NCBI GenBank assembly: GCA_963816555.1
Contig: CAWFLD010000002.1
Coordinates: forward strand, 372,001-436,000
Reading direction: 5' to 3'
From: Lutibaculum sp963816555
GTDB lineage: Bacteria > Pseudomonadota > Alphaproteobacteria > Rhizobiales > Tepidamorphaceae
Length of the DNA: 64,000 bases
Below are positions 46,276 through 53,632 of this stretch, in pieces. The notes below the pieces were generated by a model that was given only the letters and a program-made list of their open reading frames with translations, ran no database searches and was not told where the DNA came from. The translations under genes and the position numbers were made by a program. Position 1 is the stretch's first letter, and every line of letters starts with the position of its first letter.

Positions 46276-47746
46276 CGGACACCGCGTCGAGCGCACGGGC
46301 CAGGGCCGAAACGCCGCCCTCGATCTGGGCGGGCGTCGCGCCGGCGAAGCCGACGACGAGGCCCGGCCGGGGCGGGCGGTCGAGATAGCAGGCGCTCAGG
46401 GGAGAGACGGCGAAGCCTTCCCCCTGCATCATCGTGGCGACGGCGATGTCGTCGTCCGCCTCCCGGAAGGTGAGCGACAGCTGCACGTTGCCGGTCGGCG
46501 GCGCGACGTCGACCCGGTTGCCGAGCCGTGCCGACAGCGCCTCGTAGAGGGCCATGCCGCGCGCCTCGTACGCCTCCCGGATGCGCCGCAGATGGGCGCG
46601 GTAGTGGCCGCCGTCGATGAAGTCGGCCAGCGCCGCCTGGGTCTGCACGCTGGCGAGGCGGCCGGTGTTGCGGAAGAGCTGCGCGAGATCCGGCGCGAGG
46701 TCGCGCGGCACGACGCAATAGGCGACGCGCAGGCCCGGCGCGAGGCTCTTGGCGAAGGTGCCGAGATAGATCACCTCGCCGTCCTCCGCGAGACCCTGCA
46801 GGGCGGCGATCGGCCGGCCCGAGAACAGGAACTCGCTGTCGTAGTCGTCCTCGAGGATCACAGCGCCCGCCGCCCGGGCACGGGCGATCAGCGCGACGCG
46901 GCGCGGCAGCGAGAGGCGGGCGCCGGTCGGGTACTGGTGCGACGGCGTGACGTAGACGAGCTTCGGCGGCGGGGCGTCCGGCGCCATGGCGGCGACGTCG
47001 GCACCGTCCCCGTCGACCGGCAGGCCGGCCAGCTTCAGGCCCGCGCCCTTCAGCGCGGCGCGGGCGCCGAGATAGCCCGGATCCTCGATCCACGCCGTGT
47101 CGCCCGGCTCCGTCAGCGCCTCGGCGAGCGCCGACAGCGCCCCTTGCGTCGAGGCGACCACCACGATCTGCGCCGGATCGGCCTTCACGCCGCGCTCGGC
47201 GGCGAGATAGCGCGACAGCACCTCGCGCAGCTTCGGCACGCCGGCGATGTCGCCGTAATGCAGCGCCGGGCTGCGCTCGTGCAGCGCCGCGCGGCGCAGC
47301 GAGCGCGCCCACAGCTCGTAGGGAAAGAGGTCGAGCGCCGGCGCCCCCGGCTGCAGCGCGCCGGGCCGCCGCGCCCAGGCGGGGCCGCGGCCGTCCTCGG
47401 CGCGCAGGCGGCCGCGCTGCGACAGCCTCGCCCCGGCGGGCGCCGCGGCCGGTGGCGTATCGGCGGCGTCGATCGCCGTGCGCTGCGCGATCACCGGCGC
47501 GGCCCGTCCGTTCAGCCCGACGATGCTCTCGCCCTTGAGAAGCTCGAAGGCGGCGTTGACGGTGTTGCGCGAGACGCCGAGCTCGCTGGCGAGGCGGCGC
47601 GAGGAGGGCAGGCGCATGCCCGGCCGCAGGTTGCCGGCGATCACCGCCGCGCGGATCGCCCGGTAGAGCTGCTGCGGCAGCGGCAGCTCGTCCTCCCGGT
47701 CGAGCGAGACGAGCCCGTCCGGCAACGCTGGTTCTTCGGATTTCAT
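46262..47746 (-). CDS. MocR/PdxR-type regulator (GntR HTH fused to aminotransferase domain)
   Basis: A 494-residue transcriptional regulator. The GntR winged helix (LPQQLYRAIRAAVIAGNLRP, LASELGVSRNTVNAAFELLK) occupies about residues 24-90. A linker leads to a fold-type-I aminotransferase domain with SPALHYGDIAGVPKLRE, DYDSEFLFSGRPIAAL and the PLP lysine in LGTFAKSLAPGLRVAY. Such proteins usually sense PLP and control vitamin B6 genes. It is divergent (96-base gap) from a PNPOx-like flavin protein gene, an apparent target. Confidence 0.9.
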   Translation of the reverse strand: MKSEEPALPDGLVSLDREDELPLPQQLYRAIRAAVIAGNLRPGMRLPSSRRLASELGVSRNTVNAAFELLKGESIVGLNGRAAPVIAQRTAIDAADTPPAAAPAGARLSQRGRLRAEDGRGPAWARRPGALQPGAPALDLFPYELWARSLRRAALHERSPALHYGDIAGVPKLREVLSRYLAAERGVKADPAQIVVVASTQGALSALAEALTEPGDTAWIEDPGYLGARAALKGAGLKLAGLPVDGDGADVAAMAPDAPPPKLVYVTPSHQYPTGARLSLPRRVALIARARAAGAVILEDDYDSEFLFSGRPIAALQGLAEDGEVIYLGTFAKSLAPGLRVAYCVVPRDLAPDLAQLFRNTGRLASVQTQAALADFIDGGHYRAHLRRIREAYEARGMALYEALSARLGNRVDVAPPTGNVQLSLTFREADDDIAVATMMQGEGFAVSPLSACYLDRPPRPGLVVGFAGATPAQIEGGVSALARALDAVSVSRG

Positions 47747-47768
47747 GAAACTGGATCTTTCATGGGAC
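47741..47768. promoter_or_regulatory. Direct repeats in the pdxR-like/PNPOx-like divergent promoter
   Basis: TTTCATGAAAC at 47741-47751 and TTTCATGGGAC at 47758-47768: two 11-base copies, 17 bases apart. The first overlaps the regulator's start codon. Paired direct repeats in the shared promoter are typical MocR-regulator sites; binding is inferred. Confidence 0.5.
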
Positions 47769-47842
47769 CAGTATGCGTGGAAGATCTGCCTCGCGCCAGC
47801 CGCCTCTCGCGGCGGCGCCGTCACGAGATGCCGAGGAAGACC

Positions 47843-48517
47843 ATGACCGACGCCATGACCGATGCCCGGACCCTGCCGCCGCGCTACGCCCGGATCCGCC
47901 AGATGAAGCGCGGCAGCTACGACCGCGACACCGTGCACGCCGTGCTCGATGCGGGCCTCGTGGCCCATGTCGGCTTCATCGACGAGGGCCGGCCGATGGT
48001 CATCCCGATGGTCTACGGACGGCGCGGCGAGACGCTCTACATCCACGGCGCGAGCACGACCCGGATCGTGAAGAAGATCGGCGACACCGCGCCGCTGTCT
48101 CTCACGGTGACGATGGTCGACGGGCTGGTCGTGGCGCGGGCGGCCTTCCACAACTCCGTCAACTATCGCTGCGCCATCGTTCACGGGACGGCGCGCCACG
48201 TCACCGATGCGGCCGAGCACGAGGAGGCGCTGGCGCTCGTCACCGACCACCTGCTGCCGGGCCGGTGGGCCGAATCCCGCCCGATGACGGCACAGGAGCG
48301 CAAGGCGACGGGCGTGCTGGCGCTGGAGATCGAGGAGGCGGCGACGAAGATCCGCACCGGCGGGCCGGTCGACGACGAGGAGGATTACGGCCTCGCCGTC
48401 TGGGGCGGGGTCGTGCCGGTCGTCACGGCGCTCGGCCGGCCGCTCGACGACGGCCGGGTCGCGGGCGGCGCGCCGGTGCCCGCCTCAGTGGCGCGGGCCC
48501 GCGCGAAGCTCGCCTGA
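47843..48517 (+). CDS. Pyridoxamine-5'-phosphate-oxidase-fold flavin protein
   Basis: A 224-residue PNPOx-like split-barrel protein. It shows AVLDAGLVAHVGFIDEGRPM, MVYGRRGETLYIHGAS, and HNSVNYRCAIVHGTARHVTD as the FMN-binding barrel strands. Members bind FMN, haem or F420 and act as reductases or sensors; a true PNP oxidase is not implied. Start ATG 47843 follows GAGGAAGACC; 47828 is possible. Divergent from a MocR regulator, so its expression is probably PLP-linked. Confidence 0.85.
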   Translation: MTDAMTDARTLPPRYARIRQMKRGSYDRDTVHAVLDAGLVAHVGFIDEGRPMVIPMVYGRRGETLYIHGASTTRIVKKIGDTAPLSLTVTMVDGLVVARAAFHNSVNYRCAIVHGTARHVTDAAEHEEALALVTDHLLPGRWAESRPMTAQERKATGVLALEIEEAATKIRTGGPVDDEEDYGLAVWGGVVPVVTALGRPLDDGRVAGGAPVPASVARARAKLA

Positions 48518-48529
48518 GGGCGGCGTGCC

Positions 48530-49444
48530 TCACAGCACCGCGTGGCCGTCGCGCCAGAGCGTGCGCCGGTCGATCTCCGTCACGGCCTCGTCCCGGAAGC
48601 CGCGCACGGACATCTCGCAGCTCCAGTCGCCGGGGCCGCCGCTCACCGTGTAGATGTTGTAGCCGGCCGCCGGCTTCTCGCCCGAGGCGAGGGCGGAGGC
48701 GGAGGGGACGCCGACGACCGGGATCATGTGCCGGCGCCCCTCGATGTGCTGCACCGTGCTGGTGTGGTCGTGGCCGTGGATGACGAGCTCGGCGCCGAGC
48801 CGGCCGACCATGCCGACGAAGGCCTTGCTGTCGATCAGCCGGCGGTAGCGGTCGCCCGGCGTGCGCAGCGGCGGATGGTGGATCAGGATCACCCGGAACA
48901 GGTTCTCGCGCCCCAGGGCGTCGAGCAGGGATTCCAGCCGGTCGCGCTGCGAGCCGCCGATGCGCCCGGTCGCCATGAAGGGCGCCGTGGCGATCGCCGA
49001 GGAGACGCCGACGAGGGCCAGCGGGCCGCGCCGCCGCAGATAGGGGAAGCGGGCGATGGAATCGGTCGGGTCGCCGTCGTCGCCGGTCATGTACTCGCGC
49101 CACGCCTTCTTCGTCGCCGGCACGGCGCCGCGCGTATAGGCGTCGTGGTTGCCGGGCACGAGCGAGACGTGGTCGCCCTGGCCGATCCCGTTCAGCCATT
49201 CGCGGCAGGCCGCCCACTCCGCGCGGGAGGAGACGATGGTCAGGTCGCCGGTCACCGCGATGTGGTCGGGCGCCTCCCGCTCCATGTCGGCGGTCAGCAC
49301 GTCGAGCACCTCGCGGCGGTGGACGGCGCGCCGGTTGCGCCGCCAGTTCGTCCAGCCGACGAAGCGCTTGCTCAGGAGCTCGCGCCGGCGCGGGCGCTTC
49401 TCCGGCGGTATGTGGGGATCGGAGAGATGGGCAAGGCGAAACAT
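48530..49444 (-). CDS. Calcineurin-like metallophosphoesterase
   Basis: A 304-residue phosphoesterase. The dinuclear metal site is visible as LAHLSDPHI (residues 4-12), AVTGDLT, VPGNHDAYTR, ILIHHPP and VIHGHDHTST. This GNHD/GHDH set fits the cAMP-phosphodiesterase (CpdA)-like or glycerophosphodiesterase-like group; the substrate is unassigned. It converges with the PNPOx-like gene, with only 12 bases between stops. Confidence 0.88.
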   Translation of the reverse strand: MFRLAHLSDPHIPPEKRPRRRELLSKRFVGWTNWRRNRRAVHRREVLDVLTADMEREAPDHIAVTGDLTIVSSRAEWAACREWLNGIGQGDHVSLVPGNHDAYTRGAVPATKKAWREYMTGDDGDPTDSIARFPYLRRRGPLALVGVSSAIATAPFMATGRIGGSQRDRLESLLDALGRENLFRVILIHHPPLRTPGDRYRRLIDSKAFVGMVGRLGAELVIHGHDHTSTVQHIEGRRHMIPVVGVPSASALASGEKPAAGYNIYTVSGGPGDWSCEMSVRGFRDEAVTEIDRRTLWRDGHAVL

Positions 49445-49612
49445 GACGATCCGCTTCTAACGGCGGGGCGGGGAAAATGACAGCCGGAACCTAGCAATGC
49501 GCCGCGGCGGCCTGTGGTTCGGGAGGCGGTTGCGCGGCGGGCCCAACCGGTGTGTTGTGCCGCCACCGGCGGCCCGGGGGCCGTCGCGGAGCGAACCGGA
49601 GAGGAGCACGCC

Positions 49613-50065
49613 TTGCGCACGCCGTTGATGGCGGTCCTTCATCGCTACTGGCGATTCTCGCGGGGCCTGACGCTGGGCACCCGGATCGCGGCCGTCGAGG
49701 GGCGCAAGGTCTTCCTCATCCGCCACACCTACCGCCCCGGCTGGTACCTGCCGGGCGGCGGCGTGGAGAAGGGCGAGACGGTGCGGCAGTCGGCGGAGCG
49801 CGAGCTCATGGAGGAGGCCGGCATCCGCCTCGACGGCGAGCCGCGCATCCACGGCGTGTTCCTGCACGAGCCGTTCTTCCCCGGCGACCACGTCATCGCC
49901 TATGTCGCGGAGGCGTGGACGCAGGTCGAGGTGCCGTACCCCACGCGCGAGATCGCCGATGGCGGCCTGTTCGACATCGACGCGCTGCCGGACGACACGA
50001 CGCAGGCGACGCGCCGGCGGCTCGCCGAGATCTTCGGCGGCGAGCCCCCGGCGAGCCACTGGTAG
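49613..50065 (+). CDS. Nudix hydrolase
   Basis: A 150-residue Nudix protein cleaving a nucleoside-diphosphate-linked substrate. The Nudix box GGGVEKGETVRQSAEREL followed by MEEAGI is complete at about residues 46-70. I chose TTG 49613 because GGAGAGGAG lies about 8 bases before it; the longer frame from 49514 has no recognisable N-terminus. Its stop is 4 bases from the stop of the convergent glutathione-transferase gene. Confidence 0.85.
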   Translation: MRTPLMAVLHRYWRFSRGLTLGTRIAAVEGRKVFLIRHTYRPGWYLPGGGVEKGETVRQSAERELMEEAGIRLDGEPRIHGVFLHEPFFPGDHVIAYVAEAWTQVEVPYPTREIADGGLFDIDALPDDTTQATRRRLAEIFGGEPPASHW

Positions 50066-50069
50066 GGCG

Positions 50070-51050
50070 TCAGGCAGCCTCCAGGCGGTCGCGCCCGTGC
50101 GGCGCGTCGAGGTCGAGCCTGGGGCCGAGCGGCACGATGCCGGTCGGGTTGATCGTGCGGTGGCTGCCGTAGTAGTGGCCCTTGATGTGGTCGAAGCGGA
50201 CGGTCTCCGCGATTCCCGGAACCTGATATAGTTCAAGCAGATAGCCGTGCAGGTTCGGGTAGTCCGCGATGCGCCTGATGTTGCACTTGAAGTGCCCGTA
50301 ATAGACGGCGTCGAAGCGGATCAGCGTGGTGAAGAGCCGCCAGTCCGCCTCGGTCAGGCGGTCGCCGGCGAGGTAGCGCTGCCGCCCGAGGCGCGCCTCG
50401 AGGTCGTCCAGCGTCTCGAACAGCGCCGTCACCGCCTCCTCGTAGGCTTTCTGCGCGGTGGCGAAGCCGGCCTTGTAAACGCCATTGTTCACAGTGTGAT
50501 AGACGCGGTCGTTAACCGAATCGATCTCCTCGCGCAGCCGCTCGGGATAGAGGTCGAGGCCCGGGTTCCTCGCGTACCGGTTGAACGCGGAGTTCAGCAT
50601 CCGGATGATCTCGGCCAACTCGTTCGAGACGATCGTCCCGCGCTTGCGGTCCCACAGCGTCGGCACGGTGACGCGGCCGGTGTAGTCGGGCTTCGCCTCG
50701 AGGTAGATCTCGTAGAGCCGCGACTTGCCGAAGAGCGGGTCGGGATAGTCGTCGCTGAAGGTCCAGCCCTCGTCGAGCATCAGGAAGTCGACGGGGCTGT
50801 AGCTGATGACGTCCTCGAGCCCCTTGAGCTTGCGCACGGCCAGGGTGCGGTGGGCCCACGGGCAGGCATAGGAGACGTAGAGGTGGTAGCGGCCGGGCTC
50901 GGCCTCGAAGCCGCCTTCGCCGCTCGGTCCCGGCTCGCCGTCGGCCGTCACCCAGTTGCGGAAGACCGATTCCTCGCGCTTGAAGCGGCCGCCGGTCGAA
51001 TCCGTGTCGTACCACTTGTCCTGCCACTTGCCGTCGACGAGAAGACCCAT
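50070..51050 (-). CDS. yqjG: Glutathionyl-hydroquinone reductase (YqjG/ECM4-type GST)
   Basis: A 326-residue cytosolic omega/xi-class glutathione transferase that reduces glutathionyl-hydroquinones. The catalytic Cys is in HLYVSYACPWAHRTLAVR (near residue 63), with PTLWDRKRGTIVSNELAEII and the C-terminal DYPNLHGYLLELYQVPGIAE and HYYGSHRTINPTGIVPLGP signatures. It follows the WrbA quinone reductase gene on the same strand, which makes a quinone/xenobiotic-stress pair. Confidence 0.93.
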   Translation of the reverse strand: MGLLVDGKWQDKWYDTDSTGGRFKREESVFRNWVTADGEPGPSGEGGFEAEPGRYHLYVSYACPWAHRTLAVRKLKGLEDVISYSPVDFLMLDEGWTFSDDYPDPLFGKSRLYEIYLEAKPDYTGRVTVPTLWDRKRGTIVSNELAEIIRMLNSAFNRYARNPGLDLYPERLREEIDSVNDRVYHTVNNGVYKAGFATAQKAYEEAVTALFETLDDLEARLGRQRYLAGDRLTEADWRLFTTLIRFDAVYYGHFKCNIRRIADYPNLHGYLLELYQVPGIAETVRFDHIKGHYYGSHRTINPTGIVPLGPRLDLDAPHGRDRLEAA

Positions 51051-51074
51051 CGTTGCACTCCTGCTCGATCGTCG

Positions 51075-51098
51075 CCGTCAGCCGCGGCCGGCTGACGG
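51075..51098 (-). terminator. Hairpin between wrbA and yqjG-like gene
   Basis: Perfect nine-pair stem CCGTCAGCC / GGCTGACGG with a six-base loop in the 78-base gap. It may end most wrbA transcripts; there is no T-tract. Confidence 0.5.
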
Positions 51099-51128
51099 CA
51101 TGTTCCGGTGACCGGCTTCCCTCCTGGG

Positions 51129-51728
51129 TCAGCCGTGCATCTTCTTGGTGATCTCGGCGACGTGCCGGCCCTGGAAGCGGCACTGCTCGAGCTCGTTCTC
51201 GGAAACCTCGCGGCTGCCGTCCGAGTTCGACAGCGCGCCGGCGCCGTAGGGCGAGCCGCCGCGCGGCTGGCTGATGTCGGAGATCTGCGGGCACGAATAG
51301 GGCAGGCCGACGATGACGAAGCCCTGGTGCAGCAGGCTGACGTGGAACGAGGTGATCGTCGTCTCGTTGCCGCCGCCGACGCCGGTCGAGGTGAAGACCG
51401 AGCCGACCTTGCCGATCAGCGCGCCGGACGCCCAGTGCTTGCCGGTCTGGTCGAGGAAGGTCCGCATCTGGCCCGTCATCATGCCGAAGCGGGTCGGCGT
51501 GCCGAAGATGATCGCGTCGTACTCGGGCAGTTCGTCGATCGTCGCGACGGGAGCCTCCTGGTCGACCTTCATGTGGGCCGCCTTCATCTGCTCCTCGGTC
51601 ATGGTCTCCGGCACGCGCTTGACCACCACCTCGCTGCCCGCGACGGCGCGGGCGCCCTCGGCGACCGTGTGGGCCATCTTTTCCACATGGCCCCAGCTCG
51701 AGTGATAGAGAACAAGAATCTTCGTCAT
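51129..51728 (-). CDS. wrbA: NAD(P)H:quinone oxidoreductase, type IV (WrbA)
   Basis: A 199-residue flavodoxin-like FMN enzyme doing two-electron quinone reduction. The FMN phosphate loop is LYHSSWGHVEKMAHTVAEGA at the N-terminus, with GTPTRFGMMTGQMRTFLDQT and GVGGGNETTITSFHVSLLHQ as family signatures. It is divergent from a LysR gene (117-base gap), its probable regulator. Confidence 0.94.
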   Translation of the reverse strand: MTKILVLYHSSWGHVEKMAHTVAEGARAVAGSEVVVKRVPETMTEEQMKAAHMKVDQEAPVATIDELPEYDAIIFGTPTRFGMMTGQMRTFLDQTGKHWASGALIGKVGSVFTSTGVGGGNETTITSFHVSLLHQGFVIVGLPYSCPQISDISQPRGGSPYGAGALSNSDGSREVSENELEQCRFQGRHVAEITKKMHG

Positions 51729-51845
51729 TTCGCCTCCCGGTGAATTCGCCGCCGACGTCCGGCTGCCATGCCCTGCCTATCTATTTGTTGCGGCGTCCGG
51801 GTAAAGGGCGTGAAATGCGAAGGAATTGTTGTGCGAGTAGGAACG

Positions 51846-52781
51846 ATGGCGCGGCTGGCCGAAATCGAAGCGTTCGTGCGGATCGTCGAAGCGGGGGGCG
51901 TGGGGGCCGCGGCGGAGCGGCTCGACGTCGCGAAGTCCGTGGTCAGCCGGCGGCTTCGCGACCTCGAGGCACGGCTCGGGGTGCAGCTGCTGCAGCGCAC
52001 GACGCGGCGCATCAGCCTGACCGAGACCGGCCGCGCCTATTACGAGCGCTGCGTCCGCATCCTGGCGGACATCGAGGAGGCCGACCAGGCGGCGGCCCAG
52101 GAGCACGGCTCGCTGCGCGGGCGGCTGCGGCTGGCGGCGCCGCTGTCCTTCGGCATCATGCATCTGGGGCCGGCGATCCGCGAGTTCCTCGAGGCGCACC
52201 CGGACCTGTCGATCGACCTCGACCTCAACGACAGGCGGCACGATCTCGTCGACGAGGGCTTCGACCTCGCGGTGCGGATCGGCGAGCTGGAGGATTCGAG
52301 CCTCATCGCGAAGCGCCTGGCGCCGGTGCGGCACGCGCTGTGCGCCAGCCCCGCCTACGTGGCGCGGCACGGCGCCCCCGAGCGGCCGGAAGACCTCGAG
52401 CACCATCGCGGCCTGCGCTACACCAACGTGCCGGAGCGACGCGCCTGGTGCTGGATCGACGAGCACGGGCAGGAGAGGACGGTCGCGGTGCCGGGCCGCT
52501 TCGCGGCGAACAACGGCGAGATCCTGGTGCACGCGGCCGAGGCCGGGCTCGGCGTGGCCGTGCAGCCTCTCTTCCTCGTCTACAAGGCGATCGAGGAGGG
52601 CCGGCTGCAGGTGCTGCTGCCGGAGGTGCGCTGGCGCGAGATCGGCGCCTACGCGGTGTGGCCGCCGGGGCGCCAGCTCTCCGCCAAGGTCCGCGCCTTC
52701 GTGGACTTCCTCGCCCTGCGCTTCGGCGACCCTCCGTACTGGGAGAGGTGCCTGCGCTGTGACGAGAAGTCCCCACGCTGA
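51846..52781 (+). CDS. LysR-family regulator (CrgA/DsdC-like group)
   Basis: A 311-residue regulator. The helix-turn-helix is at residues 2-60 (VGAAAERLDVAKSVVSRRLR, LLQRTTRRISLTETG), then an effector-binding domain (LAAPLSFGIMHLGPAIREFL). ATG 51846 (MARLAEIEAFVRIV) matches the family N-terminus; the longer frame from 51768 reads into the promoter. It is divergent from wrbA and is its likely redox- or quinone-responsive controller. Confidence 0.88.
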   Translation: MARLAEIEAFVRIVEAGGVGAAAERLDVAKSVVSRRLRDLEARLGVQLLQRTTRRISLTETGRAYYERCVRILADIEEADQAAAQEHGSLRGRLRLAAPLSFGIMHLGPAIREFLEAHPDLSIDLDLNDRRHDLVDEGFDLAVRIGELEDSSLIAKRLAPVRHALCASPAYVARHGAPERPEDLEHHRGLRYTNVPERRAWCWIDEHGQERTVAVPGRFAANNGEILVHAAEAGLGVAVQPLFLVYKAIEEGRLQVLLPEVRWREIGAYAVWPPGRQLSAKVRAFVDFLALRFGDPPYWERCLRCDEKSPR

Positions 52782-53050
52782 GGCCCGTGCTGCGCAACGC
52801 TCCAGAATCGGGTGGATGGCGGCTGCGCAGCATGCTATTCGAGCCGCATCCATCGGTTCGGCCGGAGCACAGATGAATAACTGGCTCAAAAATCAGCGAC
52901 GAATGCATTGGTGTGGCCAAGTGGCCCGCCACGCATGCGTGCGCCCGAACCGGTCGACCCCTCCGCACAGCAAGCCACGCTAGCGGGGAACGTCTCGGGA
53001 GGTTCGGGCACCGGCTCTGGAAAGAAGCACTGCCTGAACGGAACCCGAAG

Positions 53051-53632
53051 ATGACCGCCACCGCCCCCACCGCAGAAATCCTGGTCGAGCTGCCGTCGCA
53101 CGCCGCGGCGATCGAGGATCTCGCCGCCGAGGCCTTCGGGCCGGGCCGCTTCGTCAAGACCGCGTACCGCCTGCGCGAGGGCGCCGAGGCGATCGGGCCG
53201 CTGTGCTTCGTGGCGCTGGTCGACGGCGAGCTCGTCGGCTCGATCAGGCTGTGGTCGATCACCATCGGCGGCACGCCGGCGCTTCTGCTCGGGCCGCTCG
53301 TGGTGCGGCCGGCGGACAAGGGCCGCGGCTACGGCATCGCGCTCATGAAGAGGGCGATCGAGGAGGCGCGGCGTCGCGGCCACCGCCTGGTCGTCCTCGT
53401 CGGCGACATTCCCTATTACGGGCGGGTCGGCTTCGGCCACGTTCCCTACGGCCGCATCAAGCTGCCGGGACCGGTCGACCCGCGGCGGCTGCTCTATCTC
53501 GAGCTGCAGGACGGCGCGTTCGAGGGCGTGACGGGCGAGGCGCGGCCGGCCTCAGCGGCCTTCGCGGTACCAGGCGCCGGCGAGGCCGGCGAGCAGCAGG
53601 AGAAGCCCCGCCAGGCCGCTCATCACGGGTAG
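53051..53632 (+). CDS. GNAT-family N-acetyltransferase
   Basis: A 193-residue acetyltransferase. The core has GSIRLWSITIGGTPALLLGP and the acetyl-CoA P-loop LVVRPADKGRGYGIALMKRA, followed by LVGDIPYYGRVGFGHVPYGR. The last 30 residues (after GEARPAS) are Gln/Gly-rich and overlap the end of the convergent gene by 81 bases, so the natural C-terminus may be shorter and the extension may reflect a base error. Substrate unknown. The gap 52782-53050 before it shows nothing I can name. Confidence 0.85.
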   Translation: MTATAPTAEILVELPSHAAAIEDLAAEAFGPGRFVKTAYRLREGAEAIGPLCFVALVDGELVGSIRLWSITIGGTPALLLGPLVVRPADKGRGYGIALMKRAIEEARRRGHRLVVLVGDIPYYGRVGFGHVPYGRIKLPGPVDPRRLLYLELQDGAFEGVTGEARPASAAFAVPGAGEAGEQQEKPRQAAHHG

